A stretch of 45,020 bases of DNA, taken from contig DVOS01000001.1 in NCBI GenBank assembly GCA_018713435.1, positions 1 to 45,020 on the forward strand, written 5' to 3'. The notes beneath the pieces are model-generated. The model was not told the DNA's origin, searched no databases, and was given only the letters and a program-made list of their open reading frames with translations. A program made the position numbers and the translations under genes. The DNA is from Candidatus Merdiplasma excrementigallinarum (GTDB lineage Bacteria > Bacillota > Clostridia > Lachnospirales > Lachnospiraceae). This document shows, in pieces, positions 32,670 to 41,040 of this stretch (position 1 is the stretch's first letter; each line of letters begins with the position of its first letter).

Positions 32670-33364
32670 GCAGATTTCAGTACGCCGGTTTTATAAAAGA
32701 GAACAATCCGCTGGGGATCAGGAAGCCAGATGGTTTTCTTTTCCATACGGATCAGCCCGGCCTCGGCCAGCTTACGGCATACCCGGGATGTGGTTTCCCG
32801 GGGAGCGCCCAGCAGGTCGGCCAGAAAAGTAATGCTCAGGCTGATATTGATGCGAAGGCCCTGGGACGTATCGGTGCCGAAATCCCGCCCCAGCTTCCAG
32901 AGCTTGGAGGCCAGTTTTCGTTCCAGGTAAATGCTTCCCATGGTATTTTTCAGCTGATGCTCCAGCCTCCATATTTTCCGTTCCTGGTAGCGGAACAGAA
33001 CCTGAGTAAAGCCAAAATCCTGCTGCATCAGCTCCGCCAGTTTTTCCTGACGGATAGCAAGAAAACGGCAGGCTTCAATCGTTTCACAGAATATGGTGCC
33101 TGTATCCTCCATCAGCGTTTCGTTGGCGATGTGGTCGGGCCCCAGCACAAAGAGGATTTTCCGTTTTCCGCATTTGGTCAGGTTATAGACGCAGACCTTT
33201 CCGCTTAATATAAAGTAAATCCAGGGATTTTTTTCCTTTGCCCGAATACAGAGAGAGCCCTTGGGGAAGGCGATCGGTTTGGCAGACTGGAAAAATTGCT
33301 GCCGGGTATGGGGCTTGCTCTGGGCCAGAGCCCAGAATGTTTCCTCTAAAGTCCGGATGCTCAT
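32660..33364 (-). CDS. Crp/Fnr-family transcriptional regulator, probable asr regulator
   Basis: I chose ATG 33364 (MSIRTLEETFW), with GGAGGTA upstream, over a longer frame from 33415. The 234 residues comprise a cNMP-binding-like beta-roll (about 15-115, with WIYFILSGKVCVYNL), a dimer helix, and a winged helix-turn-helix with recognition helix GAPRETTSRVCRKLAEAG. The R-E-x2-S-R pattern combines the Crp Arg/Glu with the Fnr Ser, fitting a GTGAT half-site. There is no CxxC-type Fe-S cluster, so the sensed ligand is unknown. It lies directly upstream of asrABC in the same direction and probably activates it. Confidence 0.88.
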   Translation of the reverse strand: MSIRTLEETFWALAQSKPHTRQQFFQSAKPIAFPKGSLCIRAKEKNPWIYFILSGKVCVYNLTKCGKRKILFVLGPDHIANETLMEDTGTIFCETIEACRFLAIRQEKLAELMQQDFGFTQVLFRYQERKIWRLEHQLKNTMGSIYLERKLASKLWKLGRDFGTDTSQGLRINISLSITFLADLLGAPRETTSRVCRKLAEAGLIRMEKKTIWLPDPQRIVLFYKTGVLKSAVP

Positions 33365-33378
33365 GGGGATACCTCCAA

Positions 33379-33412
33379 AAAACAGTGAAGCTGCTTCTAT
33401 TATAACTGTTTT
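33379..33412 (-). promoter_or_regulatory. Promoter region of the Crp/Fnr-type gene with flanking inverted repeat
   Basis: TATAAT on the minus strand (33404-33399) with a weak -35 (TGGAAA). It is enclosed by an 8-bp inverted repeat AAAACAGT (33379-33386) / ACTGTTTT (33405-33412), a possible binding site around the start point. Confidence 0.45.
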
Positions 33413-33463
33413 CATCAGAGTTTTCCACCTTGGCGAAAAAGAAGTATCACGCCCGGCCTGCTG

Positions 33464-34114
33464 TCATCCCTCCTGCCTGGAGACAAAGAATGCACCCAGT
33501 TCTGCGGCCAGAACAAACAGAACCAGGCCTGCCAGCAGGCAGAGACAGCTTCCTGCCGGTGTAAACAGGATATCCAGCACTGTAAAGATATCAGGAAAGC
33601 GCTGCAGCAGGGAGACGCCTCCAAAGAAAAACAGGAAAGGAGGAGCCATGCGGATCAGCTGCTGGGCCTGCTGGCTGTTGGCGTGCAGAATGCAGAACAG
33701 AAGATTCTGAAGGGCTGCAAAAAGCAGGGTAAAGGAAAACAGAACCATATACAGGGCGGGGGAAAGCAGAGCCGCCGTCTCGCCCTTGAACAGTCCGCCC
33801 AGCCCTGCGGCAGGCAGAGACAGAATGAGAAACAGCAGCAGAAACAGGAAAGAGAACAGAAAATGTCCCTTTATATCATCTCCCTGCCTGGCAGGCAGCA
33901 GTCTGGTAAATCCGCCGGTCTGCCGGGGATCGTGCAGGGTAAAGGGGAGAGAGGAGAGCACCAGTCCCCCGAACAGGCAGTAGATGGTACCGTACAGAGA
34001 ATTCATGTCAGGTTCCAGAATGACAATGGCCAGAACCAGAACGGGGAACAGCAGAATCCACATGTAGGATTTGCACAGCAGAATATCGATTTTTGCAAAT
34101 TTTAATACTCGCAT
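33464..34114 (-). CDS. ABC-2-type transporter permease
   Basis: I chose ATG 34114 (MRVLKFAKIDILLCK), with GAGGTGA about 6 bases upstream; a GTG at 34123 overlaps that site. The 216 residues contain six hydrophobic segments (about 17-35, 42-58, 83-103, 117-140, 157-175 and 180-205), the usual number for ABC2_membrane_5 permeases paired with YtrB-like ATPases. The ATPase gene ends 16 bases upstream. The substrate is unknown; GntR-YtrA-linked transporters often respond to cell-wall-active compounds. Confidence 0.82.
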   Translation of the reverse strand: MRVLKFAKIDILLCKSYMWILLFPVLVLAIVILEPDMNSLYGTIYCLFGGLVLSSLPFTLHDPRQTGGFTRLLPARQGDDIKGHFLFSFLFLLLFLILSLPAAGLGGLFKGETAALLSPALYMVLFSFTLLFAALQNLLFCILHANSQQAQQLIRMAPPFLFFFGGVSLLQRFPDIFTVLDILFTPAGSCLCLLAGLVLFVLAAELGAFFVSRQEG

Positions 34115-34130
34115 ACTTTTCACCTCGATT

Positions 34131-34982
34131 TTAATATCGCATATCTTCGATCAAATGAACCACGATCTGGTCAATGGAAGGCTTTTCCGCCGCTATGCCG
34201 GCGGGAAGGGTTATGCCGCTTTTTACGTCATAGAGGGCTTCAAAGCCGAAATCGTTTTTCTCTATCCCCAGCAGAGCAGGACGCAGTCTGGCGCTCAGAT
34301 CTTCTCTGCCGCCTTTTACCAGCAGATAGCTGTCGGTCAGATCTTCTTTCGCGCCCCAGAAAATCTTTTTGCCATGATCGATGAAAAAGATATAGTCGGC
34401 AATCTGTTCCAGATCCGCCAGAATGTGGGTGGAGAAGAGAACGCTGCGGGTGCCGTCGCTGATATAATCCTGCAGCAGCGCCAGCACTTCTTTGCGCATC
34501 ATAGGATCCAGCCCGTTGGTAGCTTCATCCAGGATCAGCAGCCTGGTATCCCGGGAGAGTACGGAGGCGAACATCAGCTTCACTTTGGTGCCCCGGGAGA
34601 AGGTTTTGATTTTATCTTTCAGAGGAAGCTTCCATTTCTCGACCCAGCCATCAAAGTCCGCCGGACGAAAGCTGGGATAAAAATCCTTTAAAACAGAGCG
34701 GACATCTCCTACGGTCATGGTTTCGGGAAAATAGGAGGAATCTCCCACATACCCGATGCGCTGAGCGTAGCGGATGGGATCCTTTTCATATCGTATTCCG
34801 TCGATACTAACGTTTCCGACGGCGCGAACCAGATGGGTGATGATGTTCAGGGTGGTAGTTTTGCCGGCCCCATTCTGCCCGATATACCCCATGATATAGC
34901 CGGCAGGCAGAGAAAAGCTGATGTCCTCCAGTGTAAAATTGGCATACTGTTTTGAGATATGTTCCACTTCTAATAGATTCAT
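34131..34982 (-). CDS. ABC transporter ATP-binding protein (YtrB-like)
   Basis: The 283 residues show Walker A GQNGAGKTTT (near 35), a Q-loop region, signature FSRGTKVKLMFA and Walker B LLILDEATNGLDP, with HILADLEQIADYI after it. The signature motif is degenerate (FSRGT instead of LSGGQ), typical of this GntR-linked subfamily. AAGGAGA precedes ATG 34982. It is the middle gene of a regulator-ATPase-permease operon. Confidence 0.92.
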   Translation of the reverse strand: MNLLEVEHISKQYANFTLEDISFSLPAGYIMGYIGQNGAGKTTTLNIITHLVRAVGNVSIDGIRYEKDPIRYAQRIGYVGDSSYFPETMTVGDVRSVLKDFYPSFRPADFDGWVEKWKLPLKDKIKTFSRGTKVKLMFASVLSRDTRLLILDEATNGLDPMMRKEVLALLQDYISDGTRSVLFSTHILADLEQIADYIFFIDHGKKIFWGAKEDLTDSYLLVKGGREDLSARLRPALLGIEKNDFGFEALYDVKSGITLPAGIAAEKPSIDQIVVHLIEDMRY

Positions 34983-35030
34983 GGCTGTCTCCTTTTTGAT
35001 TCGGCAGATTTTACGGCAGGTTTCCGCTGC

Positions 35031-35405
35031 TTACTGTGTCTCCCACAGTGTTTTTGCCATGGCAAGCAGCTCCTCCTCTGAGAGATCTATGAGGCGGGCT
35101 GTGCGTATAGCTCCTGACAGGTCCTCTTCAATCCGCTTCAGGTACTGTTCCCGCAGCAGACTGTTGTTCTGGGAGAGAACCACGCTTCCCCGCCCCTGGG
35201 CGGAGGCAATAAAGCCTTCTGCCTCCAGGTCACTGTAGGCCCGGGAGGTGGTGATAACGCTGCATCCCAGTTCTCTGGCCAGCTTGCGGATCGAGGGAAG
35301 GACGGTCCCTTCCGAAATCTGTCCGTTTAAAATCTGATCCTTAATCTGTTCTTTGATCTGAGCATAAATGGGAAGCTCAGACTGATTGGAAATAATAATC
35401 TTCAA
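35031..35405 (-). CDS. GntR-family regulator, YtrA subfamily
   Basis: The start codon is TTG at 35405 with AAGGGGA about 8 bases upstream. The resulting MKIIISNQSELPIYAQIKEQIKDQI is the classic YtrA opening. The 124 residues carry a winged helix (LPSIRKLARELGCSVITTSRAYSDLEAEGFI) and a short C-terminal dimerisation helix, with no large effector domain. It is probably a repressor of its own operon with the ABC genes. A 10-bp inverted repeat overlaps the promoter. Confidence 0.9.
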   Translation of the reverse strand: MKIIISNQSELPIYAQIKEQIKDQILNGQISEGTVLPSIRKLARELGCSVITTSRAYSDLEAEGFIASAQGRGSVVLSQNNSLLREQYLKRIEEDLSGAIRTARLIDLSEEELLAMAKTLWETQ

Positions 35406-35453
35406 AATAGGTTCCCCTTTAGCGCTAATGGTATTTTTGCTTATAAAGTATAT

Positions 35454-35495
35454 ACTGTATATATAGTATTATATACAGTTAAAAGAAAATGTCAA
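35454..35495 (-). promoter_or_regulatory. Promoter and palindromic operator of the GntR-ABC operon
   Basis: On the minus strand TTGACA (35495-35490), a 16-base spacer and TATAAT (35473-35468). ACTGTATATA (35454-35463) and TATATACAGT (35470-35479) form a perfect 10-bp inverted repeat with a 6-base gap that covers the -10 and the start region. This is the expected place for an autorepressing YtrA-type regulator. Confidence 0.75.
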
Positions 35496-35513
35496 TAGAA
35501 AACAGGAATAAAA

Positions 35514-35543
35514 TTGACAGGCGGAAGAAAAGAATAGTACAAT
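35514..35543 (+). promoter_or_regulatory. Promoter of the HAD phosphatase gene
   Basis: TTGACA (35514-35519), an 18-base spacer and TACAAT (35538-35543). The start near 35550 is 32 bases before ATG 35582. Divergent from the GntR promoter. Confidence 0.7.
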
Positions 35544-35581
35544 GCTTCTAGCAATAAAATTTGGAGAAATGGAGAGACCAG

Positions 35582-36223
35582 ATGAAAAAAGGGATTATTT
35601 TTGATGTGGACGGCACGCTGTGGGATTCCTGCCAGGTAGTGGCGGATTCTTGGAACGAGTATCTGAGAAAAGCGGCGCCGGATGTGCCGGTGGTGCTGAC
35701 CAGACAGGATCTGCGCAGCGTAATGGGAAAAACCATGTCCCAGATCGGAGACGCTCTGTTCCCCATGGTGGAAAAGGAAAGGCGGGAACAGGTGACGGAC
35801 GGCTGCTGCGTGTATGAGGTGGAATATCTGAAGCAGCAGGGAGGAGATGTGTATCCCCATGTCCGGGAAGTGATGGAGCAGCTGGCCCGAAAGTATCATC
35901 TGTATATTGTCAGCAACTGCCAGGTGGGTTATATCGAAGATTTTATTGCCTGGGCCGGGGTGGAAGATCTGATCGAAGATTTTGAAAGCTACGGCAATAC
36001 GGGGATGGAAAAGTACGCGAACATCCGGCTGCTGGCGGACCGGAATCATCTGGATGCCGCCGTCTATGTGGGCGACACCCAGGGCGATTACGAAAGTACC
36101 AGCAGAGCCAGCCTGCCTTTTATCCATGCCCGGTACGGATTTGGAAAGGTAGATCCCTCCCTTCCTTATATTAACGGGATGGAAGAACTGCCTGAGATCG
36201 TAAAAACAGTGCTGGGGGAATAG
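35582..36223 (+). CDS. HAD-superfamily phosphatase (phosphoglycolate phosphatase-like)
   Basis: I chose ATG 35582 (MKKGIIFDVDGTLWDS), with GGAGAG upstream, over an ATG at 35561. The 213 residues carry HAD motif I FDVDGTLWD (nucleophile Asp), motif II YIVSNCQ, a Lys in GMEKYANI and motif IV VYVGDTQGDYES. The helical cap between motifs I and II is C1 type. Likely substrates are small phosphates such as phosphoglycolate or pyrophosphate. It is monocistronic, convergent to the methyltransferase. Confidence 0.88.
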   Translation: MKKGIIFDVDGTLWDSCQVVADSWNEYLRKAAPDVPVVLTRQDLRSVMGKTMSQIGDALFPMVEKERREQVTDGCCVYEVEYLKQQGGDVYPHVREVMEQLARKYHLYIVSNCQVGYIEDFIAWAGVEDLIEDFESYGNTGMEKYANIRLLADRNHLDAAVYVGDTQGDYESTSRASLPFIHARYGFGKVDPSLPYINGMEELPEIVKTVLGE

Positions 36224-36256
36224 CCCCCGGGAGAGGGCAGATTCCAGGGCACAGAG

Positions 36257-37114
36257 CTATTTGGCCCAGCGCCCGGAAGCTCCGCAGGGCAGAACCAGTC
36301 CTGTCTCCGAAACCGGGAGGCCGATTTCCTGGGACTCCACATGGCCGCCGAATTTTTTCAGTTCCAGAGAGATCATGTAGGTGAGCACTGCGGGAGCCAG
36401 ACCGGTGGTATAGGAGTTTACCAGGAAAAACAGGGGATCCGGGGAGAGGAGCTTGGCTGCCAGCCGGATAAAGGGATGAATGGAGTCTTCGATCTTCCAG
36501 ATCTCCCCCTTGGGTCCTCTGCCGTAGGAAGGCGGATCCATGATGATGCCGTCATAGTGATTGCCTCTGCGGATTTCTCTCTCCACAAATTTGGTGCAGT
36601 CATCTACCAGCCAGCGGATGGGAGCGTCTTTCAGGCCGGAGGAGACGGCATTTTCTCTGGCCCAGGTTACCATTCCTTTGGAAGCGTCCACATGGGTGAC
36701 TGACGCACCGGCAGCGGCAGCGGCCAGGGTGGCTCCGCCGGTGTAGGCGAACAGATTCAGCACTTTTACGGGCCTTCCTGCGTTTCTGATTTTTTCTGAG
36801 AACCAGTCCCAGTTTACCGCCTGCTCCGGAAAGAGGCCGGTATGCTTGAAGCTGAAGGGCTTCAGATTAAAGGTGAGATTTCTGTAATGGATAGCCCACT
36901 GCTGAGGCAGATCAAAAAATTCCCACTGGCCGCCTCCTTTCTGGCTGCGGTGGTAGTGGCCGTTCTTCTTTTTCCAGCCGGGGTTTGTCCGGGAGGTATC
37001 CCAGATTACCTGAGGGTCAGGCCGGACCAGCAGGTATTTGCCCCATCTTTCCAGTTTTTCTCCTTTTGATGTATCGATCACTTCATACTCTTTCCATTGA
37101 TCTGCAATCCACAT
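36257..37114 (-). CDS. RlmI-like class I SAM-dependent methyltransferase
   Basis: The 285 residues carry the SAM-binding motif VLNLFAYTGGATLAAAAAGA (near 115) and the acidic loop VTHVDASKGMVTWARENA, with the catalytic-region motif IIMDPPSYGRGPKGEIW. This pattern belongs to the Methyltrans_SAM group with RlmI/RlmK, which methylate cytosines of 23S rRNA. Unlike RlmI there is no clear PUA domain; an N-terminal extension of about 60 residues (YLLVRPDPQVIWDTSRTNPGW) takes its place. The target is inferred. AAAGGAT precedes ATG 37114. Confidence 0.85.
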   Translation of the reverse strand: MWIADQWKEYEVIDTSKGEKLERWGKYLLVRPDPQVIWDTSRTNPGWKKKNGHYHRSQKGGGQWEFFDLPQQWAIHYRNLTFNLKPFSFKHTGLFPEQAVNWDWFSEKIRNAGRPVKVLNLFAYTGGATLAAAAAGASVTHVDASKGMVTWARENAVSSGLKDAPIRWLVDDCTKFVEREIRRGNHYDGIIMDPPSYGRGPKGEIWKIEDSIHPFIRLAAKLLSPDPLFFLVNSYTTGLAPAVLTYMISLELKKFGGHVESQEIGLPVSETGLVLPCGASGRWAK

Positions 37115-37133
37115 AATATTCGTATCCTTTCGG

Positions 37134-37994
37134 TTATGTTTCAGAAGCTGCCCGGCTCACATCCAGGCTGCGAAACCAGTAAGTATAATAATCCTGAAAT
37201 CCCAGAGACAGGTACAGAGACTTGGCTGTGATATTTCCTTTTACTACCTGCAGGTAAGCCCGGGCCGCGCCTCTCTGCCTGGCCTCCCGCAAAATGGTGC
37301 TGCAGATGGCTCTGGCATAGTGCCGTCTGCGGCAGCTGGGGGAGACATAGACGGCGTAAAGCCCCACATAGTCCCGGTCCCGGATGCCAAGCCCCGAGGC
37401 CACCATCCGGCCGTCCACTTCCACGGAAGCCACGATGGTTTCTTTGGGGATAGCCTTAAACATGGAGGGGACAATCCGCCGCAGGGTGGGATCGCAGGTA
37501 CCGTTCAGATGAAAAATTCCCTGGATCCACTCGTCGGTGATGGAGGACTGGAGCAGCACGGTAAAATCCCCCGGATAGTTGACGAAAGAGGGGAGCCCCA
37601 GTCGGTTTTCAAATTCGTATTCACTGGATATCGGCTCCATCAGACGCATGGAGGCGGTATCGCCGGTCATCACCTCTGTCACATGGCGAATGTGGTATCC
37701 TCTGTCTGCCAGCATCGCGTCAAAAGTGGGAGGCAGCAGCGGGTTGATTTTAAAATTGCAGGGTGTTCCCAGGCTGCGGTAAACGGATTCGCAGTAGGCG
37801 ATCTTCTCTTCCGCAGGAATGGTGGAGGCCCCTACCTGCTCCACACTGTTGGTACGGTATGTATAGTTGTGGGAAAAGCGGATCAGCCATCCATCGTACA
37901 GCTCGATTTTATGGGAGGGCCAGGCGTTCAGGGACAGCTCTTCCACATATTTCATGTTGTCCTGTTCTTTCCTATTATATAAGTCTAAGTCCAT
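37134..37994 (-). CDS. GNAT-family N-acetyltransferase
   Basis: Several in-frame starts exist (38024, 37994, 37955). I prefer ATG 37994 with AGGA upstream; ATG 37955 (MKYVEELSLNAWPS) is also plausible because family members start there. The protein has a family-specific N-terminal half (ELSLNAWPSHKIELYDGWLIRF, YTYRTNSV) and a C-terminal GNAT core with acetyl-CoA motif VSPSCRRRHYARAICSTIL and YLQVVKGNITAKSLYLSLGFQDYYTYWF. It probably acetylates a small amine; the substrate is unknown. It lies 19 bases upstream of the methyltransferase on the minus strand. Confidence 0.85.
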   Translation of the reverse strand: MDLDLYNRKEQDNMKYVEELSLNAWPSHKIELYDGWLIRFSHNYTYRTNSVEQVGASTIPAEEKIAYCESVYRSLGTPCNFKINPLLPPTFDAMLADRGYHIRHVTEVMTGDTASMRLMEPISSEYEFENRLGLPSFVNYPGDFTVLLQSSITDEWIQGIFHLNGTCDPTLRRIVPSMFKAIPKETIVASVEVDGRMVASGLGIRDRDYVGLYAVYVSPSCRRRHYARAICSTILREARQRGAARAYLQVVKGNITAKSLYLSLGFQDYYTYWFRSLDVSRAASET

Positions 37995-38059
37995 ATTGAG
38001 ATCCTGCCTTTGATTGAACTGCAACTATTCTATACTACTTTTGAAAAAAATGAAAGAGA

Positions 38060-38464
38060 TTATTCCAATGTCCAGTCTTCCAGCAGTAATGACGGTACGC
38101 GTTTGAATTCCCTTGTATTATTTGTCACAAGGATAAGGCCGGCGGCTTTCGCGTGCCCGGCAATCAGCTGATCCATCGGTCCTATGGGAGTTCCTTTTTT
38201 TTCCAGGTCTGCCCGGATTTGCCCGTATGCTTCTGCTGCGGCCTGATCAAAGCCTAAGACGGTGATCGGAGAAAGAAAAAGAGAAAGAGCCAGCAGATTC
38301 TTTTGAACAGCCTGACTTTTAGCCACGCCATACATTAGTTCTCCGTAAGTAATGGATGAGATACAGATCTCCTCAGGGGGAAGCAACATAAATTTTCGGA
38401 TTGCGGCTTCTGGCTTATGCTTGATGATATAAATACAGATATTTGTGTCTAACATATATTTCAT
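38060..38464 (-). CDS. vapC: VapC-family PIN-domain toxin
   Basis: The 134 residues form a PIN RNase with MLDTNICIYIIK (first Asp at residue 6), the ITYGELMYG Glu (near 42), PMDQLIAGHA Asp (near 98) and LVTNNTREFKRV. These acidic residues bind the Mg/Mn needed to cut RNA, often initiator tRNA. The ATG at 38464 overlaps the antitoxin stop (ATGA), which couples toxin production to antitoxin translation. Confidence 0.92.
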   Translation of the reverse strand: MKYMLDTNICIYIIKHKPEAAIRKFMLLPPEEICISSITYGELMYGVAKSQAVQKNLLALSLFLSPITVLGFDQAAAEAYGQIRADLEKKGTPIGPMDQLIAGHAKAAGLILVTNNTREFKRVPSLLLEDWTLE

Positions 38465-38691
38465 AATGCTTCACGCTCCTGAGAAGACGGCTGACACCGT
38501 CCGTTATCCATAAAATCATCGGAAAACAGATTCAGACTGCTTAAAAATCCGGACCATTTGTTTTCTTTTGGCATTAAAATGACTACATCTCCAATTTTAT
38601 TAATGGCTACCTCGTCGCCGCTGAAACGATATTCTTTGGGCAGACGGACGGCCTGACTTCTCCCGTTTTCAAATAATTTTGCATGCATCAT
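38461..38691 (-). CDS. vapB: VapB-family antitoxin (AbrB/MazE-like)
   Basis: The 76 residues begin with a swapped-hairpin AbrB DNA-binding fold (AKLFENGRSQAVRLPKEYRFSGDEVAINKIGDVVILMP) and end in a flexible tail (GFLSSLNLFSDDFMD) that typically wraps the toxin. GGAGG lies about 8 bases before ATG 38691; a second ATG follows directly. It should neutralise the adjacent VapC and, as a complex, bind the palindrome at 38725-38744 in its own promoter. Confidence 0.92.
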   Translation of the reverse strand: MMHAKLFENGRSQAVRLPKEYRFSGDEVAINKIGDVVILMPKENKWSGFLSSLNLFSDDFMDNGRCQPSSQEREAL

Positions 38692-38723
38692 GGCTGTACC
38701 CTCCTGACTATTATTCTACTATC

Positions 38724-38752
38724 AGTATATACCCCGATATATACCGCGTCAA
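38724..38752 (-). promoter_or_regulatory. vapBC promoter with palindromic operator
   Basis: On the minus strand TTGACG (38752-38747), a 17-base spacer and TATACT (38729-38724). GTATATA (38725-38731) and TATATAC (38738-38744) form a 7-bp inverted repeat with a 6-base gap inside the promoter, fitting autoregulation by VapBC. Confidence 0.75.
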
Positions 38753-38894
38753 GACATCTTTAGCACGGTGTTTTGTCTTTGGGTTTATATTCTCGGATAT
38801 TGAGAAAAAGTAGTCTATTCTGCTCTATCCGGATTTTCCCGGATTTTAACACGAATTTTACAAGACCGTGATAGAAGCGGGGTTTTGCCTGTCC

Positions 38895-38900
38895 TATAAT
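38895..38900 (+). promoter_or_regulatory. -10 element before the orphan membrane protein gene
   Basis: TATAAT with no clear -35 at the correct distance, about 95 bases before ATG 38996. Nothing else is recognised in 38753-38995. Confidence 0.35.
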
Positions 38901-38995
38901 AGAATTTCAGAAGAGAAACCGCTGCTTAATAGAATGGGATTTTTGCCATATATAAAAATAAGAAAGCAGGGGCAATCAGGACAGGGGGAAGTGTT

Positions 38996-39565
38996 ATGAC
39001 GGGAAAACAACTGCAGAAAGCAATCTTTGGAGGACTTGGCGTTTTACTTGGACTTGTGTGGCTGGGATGCTTTGCGGTGATATTTCTGGGAGGAAACACA
39101 GGTTTCGTCCAGGGCATACCGGGATTTGCTCAGGAGGCAGCCTGGCGTGTCGCCGTTGCTGCAGCGCTGGCGGCAGCCGTATTTTCCGGAGGGCGCGTAC
39201 TGCTGGGAGGAGAATATGCCAGGGAGATGAAGGCTGCATTCCTGGCGGCGGGTGCGATCTGTATTTTGCTTGCTTTCTTCCTGCTGAGGGAGCCGGTGAT
39301 GGATATTTCTTATCTGGACAGCCCCAGAGAAACGAGACTGGAACAGGTCAGCTTTGGAAGCAGCCAGCTGGGAGACGGGTCCGTCAGATATTATCTGGAA
39401 GGCCGGGGAACGGAAGGTGACCATCTGTTTTTCCGCCTGGGCAGGGACGAATATGACGAGGGATGCGGACTGCGGCAGGAAAATCCGGATATGTCAGCCA
39501 GTGTGGTTTATCTTCCTCACACGGATGTGGTTATGACAGTAGAGTTTTTTTCAGGAGCAAAATAA
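38996..39565 (+). CDS. Orphan membrane protein with extracytoplasmic C-terminal domain
   Basis: The 189 residues have three hydrophobic segments (about 11-32, 45-66 and 78-98) and a C-terminal soluble domain of about 90 residues (QVSFGSSQLGDGSVRYYLEGRGTEGDHLFFRLGRDEYDEGCG). The beta-rich end resembles small substrate- or partner-binding domains, but I recognise no family. AGGGGGAAG lies about 6 bases before ATG 38996. It is isolated between the vapBC operon and the terminator at 39572. Confidence 0.65.
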   Translation: MTGKQLQKAIFGGLGVLLGLVWLGCFAVIFLGGNTGFVQGIPGFAQEAAWRVAVAAALAAAVFSGGRVLLGGEYAREMKAAFLAAGAICILLAFFLLREPVMDISYLDSPRETRLEQVSFGSSQLGDGSVRYYLEGRGTEGDHLFFRLGRDEYDEGCGLRQENPDMSASVVYLPHTDVVMTVEFFSGAK

Positions 39566-39571
39566 TATCAG

Positions 39572-39621
39572 GGGCAGTTTTTAGGAGCACAGACAGCAGG
39601 CTCTTAAATAACTGCCCTTTT
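39572..39621 (+). terminator. Intrinsic terminator before the S10 operon
   Basis: GGGCAGTT (39572-39579) pairs with AACTGCCC (39610-39617); inner GAGC/GCTC also pair; TTTT follows at 39618-39621. Confidence 0.8.
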
Positions 39622-39692
39622 GTCTGGAAAAATGATTCCTCTCTTTGTATATCAAAAAATACAATCTTTTTTTTCGGAATTAAAAAAAATAC

Positions 39693-39721
39693 TTGAAAAT
39701 ACTGTAAATATCATGTATACT
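39693..39721 (+). promoter_or_regulatory. Promoter of the S10 ribosomal protein operon
   Basis: TTGAAA (39693-39698), a 17-base spacer and TATACT (39716-39721). Transcription would begin near 39728, giving a 225-base leader. Confidence 0.75.
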
Positions 39722-39727
39722 GCAAAT

Positions 39728-39952
39728 GTTGTGACATTGATAGCGTAGAAGCGTGAGGTTGCTGCGGGTTTCCGCAGGTTTTCCGTGGAGCGAATGTCAA
39801 GTTATAAAACTGGCGACAAGTCACTGTACAAATGGTTAACGTCCACCAGAGAGTGGAAACACCGTGTGAGCCCAGGGCGATACACACGGGAGCGTGTACA
39901 GTCACCGCTTGTCGTACTGAAATAAAGTGCGAATAAGGAGGCGACTTTTTTT
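39728..39952 (+). promoter_or_regulatory. Structured 5' leader of the S10 operon (candidate ribosomal-protein-binding RNA)
   Basis: Two nested domains are visible. Domain 1: TGACATT (39732-39738) with AATGTCA (39793-39799), enclosing CTGCGG/CCGCAG (39762-39767, 39772-39777). Domain 2: CGACAAG (39814-39820) with CTTGTCG (39908-39914), CTGTACA (39824-39830) with TGTACAG (39895-39901), and inside them CCAC/GTGG (39843-39846, 39853-39856) and CCGTGTG/CACACGG (39862-39868, 39883-39889). This resembles leaders where a ribosomal protein (L4 in enterobacteria) controls the operon. No terminator follows before rpsJ. Confidence 0.65.
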
Positions 39953-40270
39953 ATGGCAAGTCAAGTAATGAGAATTACCCTGAAAGCGTATGACCATCAG
40001 CTGGTGGATGCATCCGCGAAGAAAATCATCGAAACTGTAAAGAAAACCGGATCTCAGGTGAGCGGACCGGTGCCCCTTCCCACCAAGAAGGAAGTGGTAA
40101 CAATTCTGAGAGCTGTTCATAAGTACAAAGACTCCAGAGAGCAGTTCGAGCAGAGAACACACAAGAGACTGATCGATATCATCGCGCCGACACAGAAAAC
40201 TGTGGATGCCCTGTCCAGACTGGAGATGCCGGCCGGTGTTTATATTGATATCAAAATGAAAACCAAATAA
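39953..40270 (+). CDS. rpsJ: 30S ribosomal protein S10
   Basis: The 105 residues match S10, with [42 protein letters not shown] and [11 protein letters not shown]. It sits in the head of the small subunit and also serves as the NusE antitermination factor. It is the first gene of the operon. AAGGAGG lies about 11 bases before the ATG, with a U-run between, a rather long spacing. Confidence 0.98.
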   Translation: MASQVMRITLKAYDHQLVDASAKKIIETVKKTGSQVSGPVPLPTKKEVVTILRAVHKYKDSREQFEQRTHKRLIDIIAPTQKTVDALSRLEMPAGVYIDIKMKTK

Positions 40271-40373
40271 TTCACGACAAGCAAATCCTATCAGGTTGAT
40301 ATAAACATATCTTCTCTGTTACTAGGATGATCGCCATGATGCGATCCGCTGTAGAACAACAGGAGGTAAAGGA

Positions 40374-41009
40374 ATGAAGAAAGCGATTTTAGCAACAAAA
40401 GTCGGAATGACACAGATCTTCAATGAAGACGGAGTTCTCACACCGGTAACTGTTCTGCAGGCTGGTCCCTGCGTGGTAACCCAGGTTAAAACCGTAGCAA
40501 ACGATGGTTACAGCGCAGTACAGGTCGGCTTTGTGGACAAGAGGGAAAAGCTGGTTGCGAAGCCCCAGAAGGGTGCTTTTGACAAGGCCGGCGTAGCCTA
40601 CAAGAGATATGTGAGAGAGTTCTGCTTTGAGGATGCCGAGAACTACGAGGTAAAGCAGGAGATCAAGGCTGACATCTTCGCGGACGGCGACAAGGTAGAC
40701 GCTACCGCGATTTCCAAAGGAAAAGGTTTCCAGGGCGCCATCAAGAGACATGGACAGTCCAGAGGACCCATGGCTCACGGTTCCAAATATCATCGTCATG
40801 CCGGTTCCAACGGTGCCTGCTCCGATCCCAGCAAGGTATTTAAGGGAAAGAAGATGGCAGGACACATGGGAGCAAAGCAGGTGACTGTGCAGAACCTTGA
40901 AGTTGTGAAGGTTGATGTGGAGAATAACCTGATTCTGGTTAAAGGCGCTGTACCAGGACCGAAGAAGTCTCTGGTAACACTGAAAGAGACAACGAAGACT
41001 GATAAATAG
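40374..41009 (+). CDS. rplC: 50S ribosomal protein L3
   Basis: The 211 residues begin [20 protein letters not shown] and contain the conserved [28 protein letters not shown] extension that reaches towards the peptidyl transferase centre. AGGAGGTAAAGG precedes the ATG. A small GATCGC/GCGATC hairpin (40329-40346) lies in the spacer after rpsJ. Confidence 0.98.
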   Translation: MKKAILATKVGMTQIFNEDGVLTPVTVLQAGPCVVTQVKTVANDGYSAVQVGFVDKREKLVAKPQKGAFDKAGVAYKRYVREFCFEDAENYEVKQEIKADIFADGDKVDATAISKGKGFQGAIKRHGQSRGPMAHGSKYHRHAGSNGACSDPSKVFKGKKMAGHMGAKQVTVQNLEVVKVDVENNLILVKGAVPGPKKSLVTLKETTKTDK

Positions 41010-41040
41010 GTTCTGCGTATAGGAAAGGAGGAACACACAG

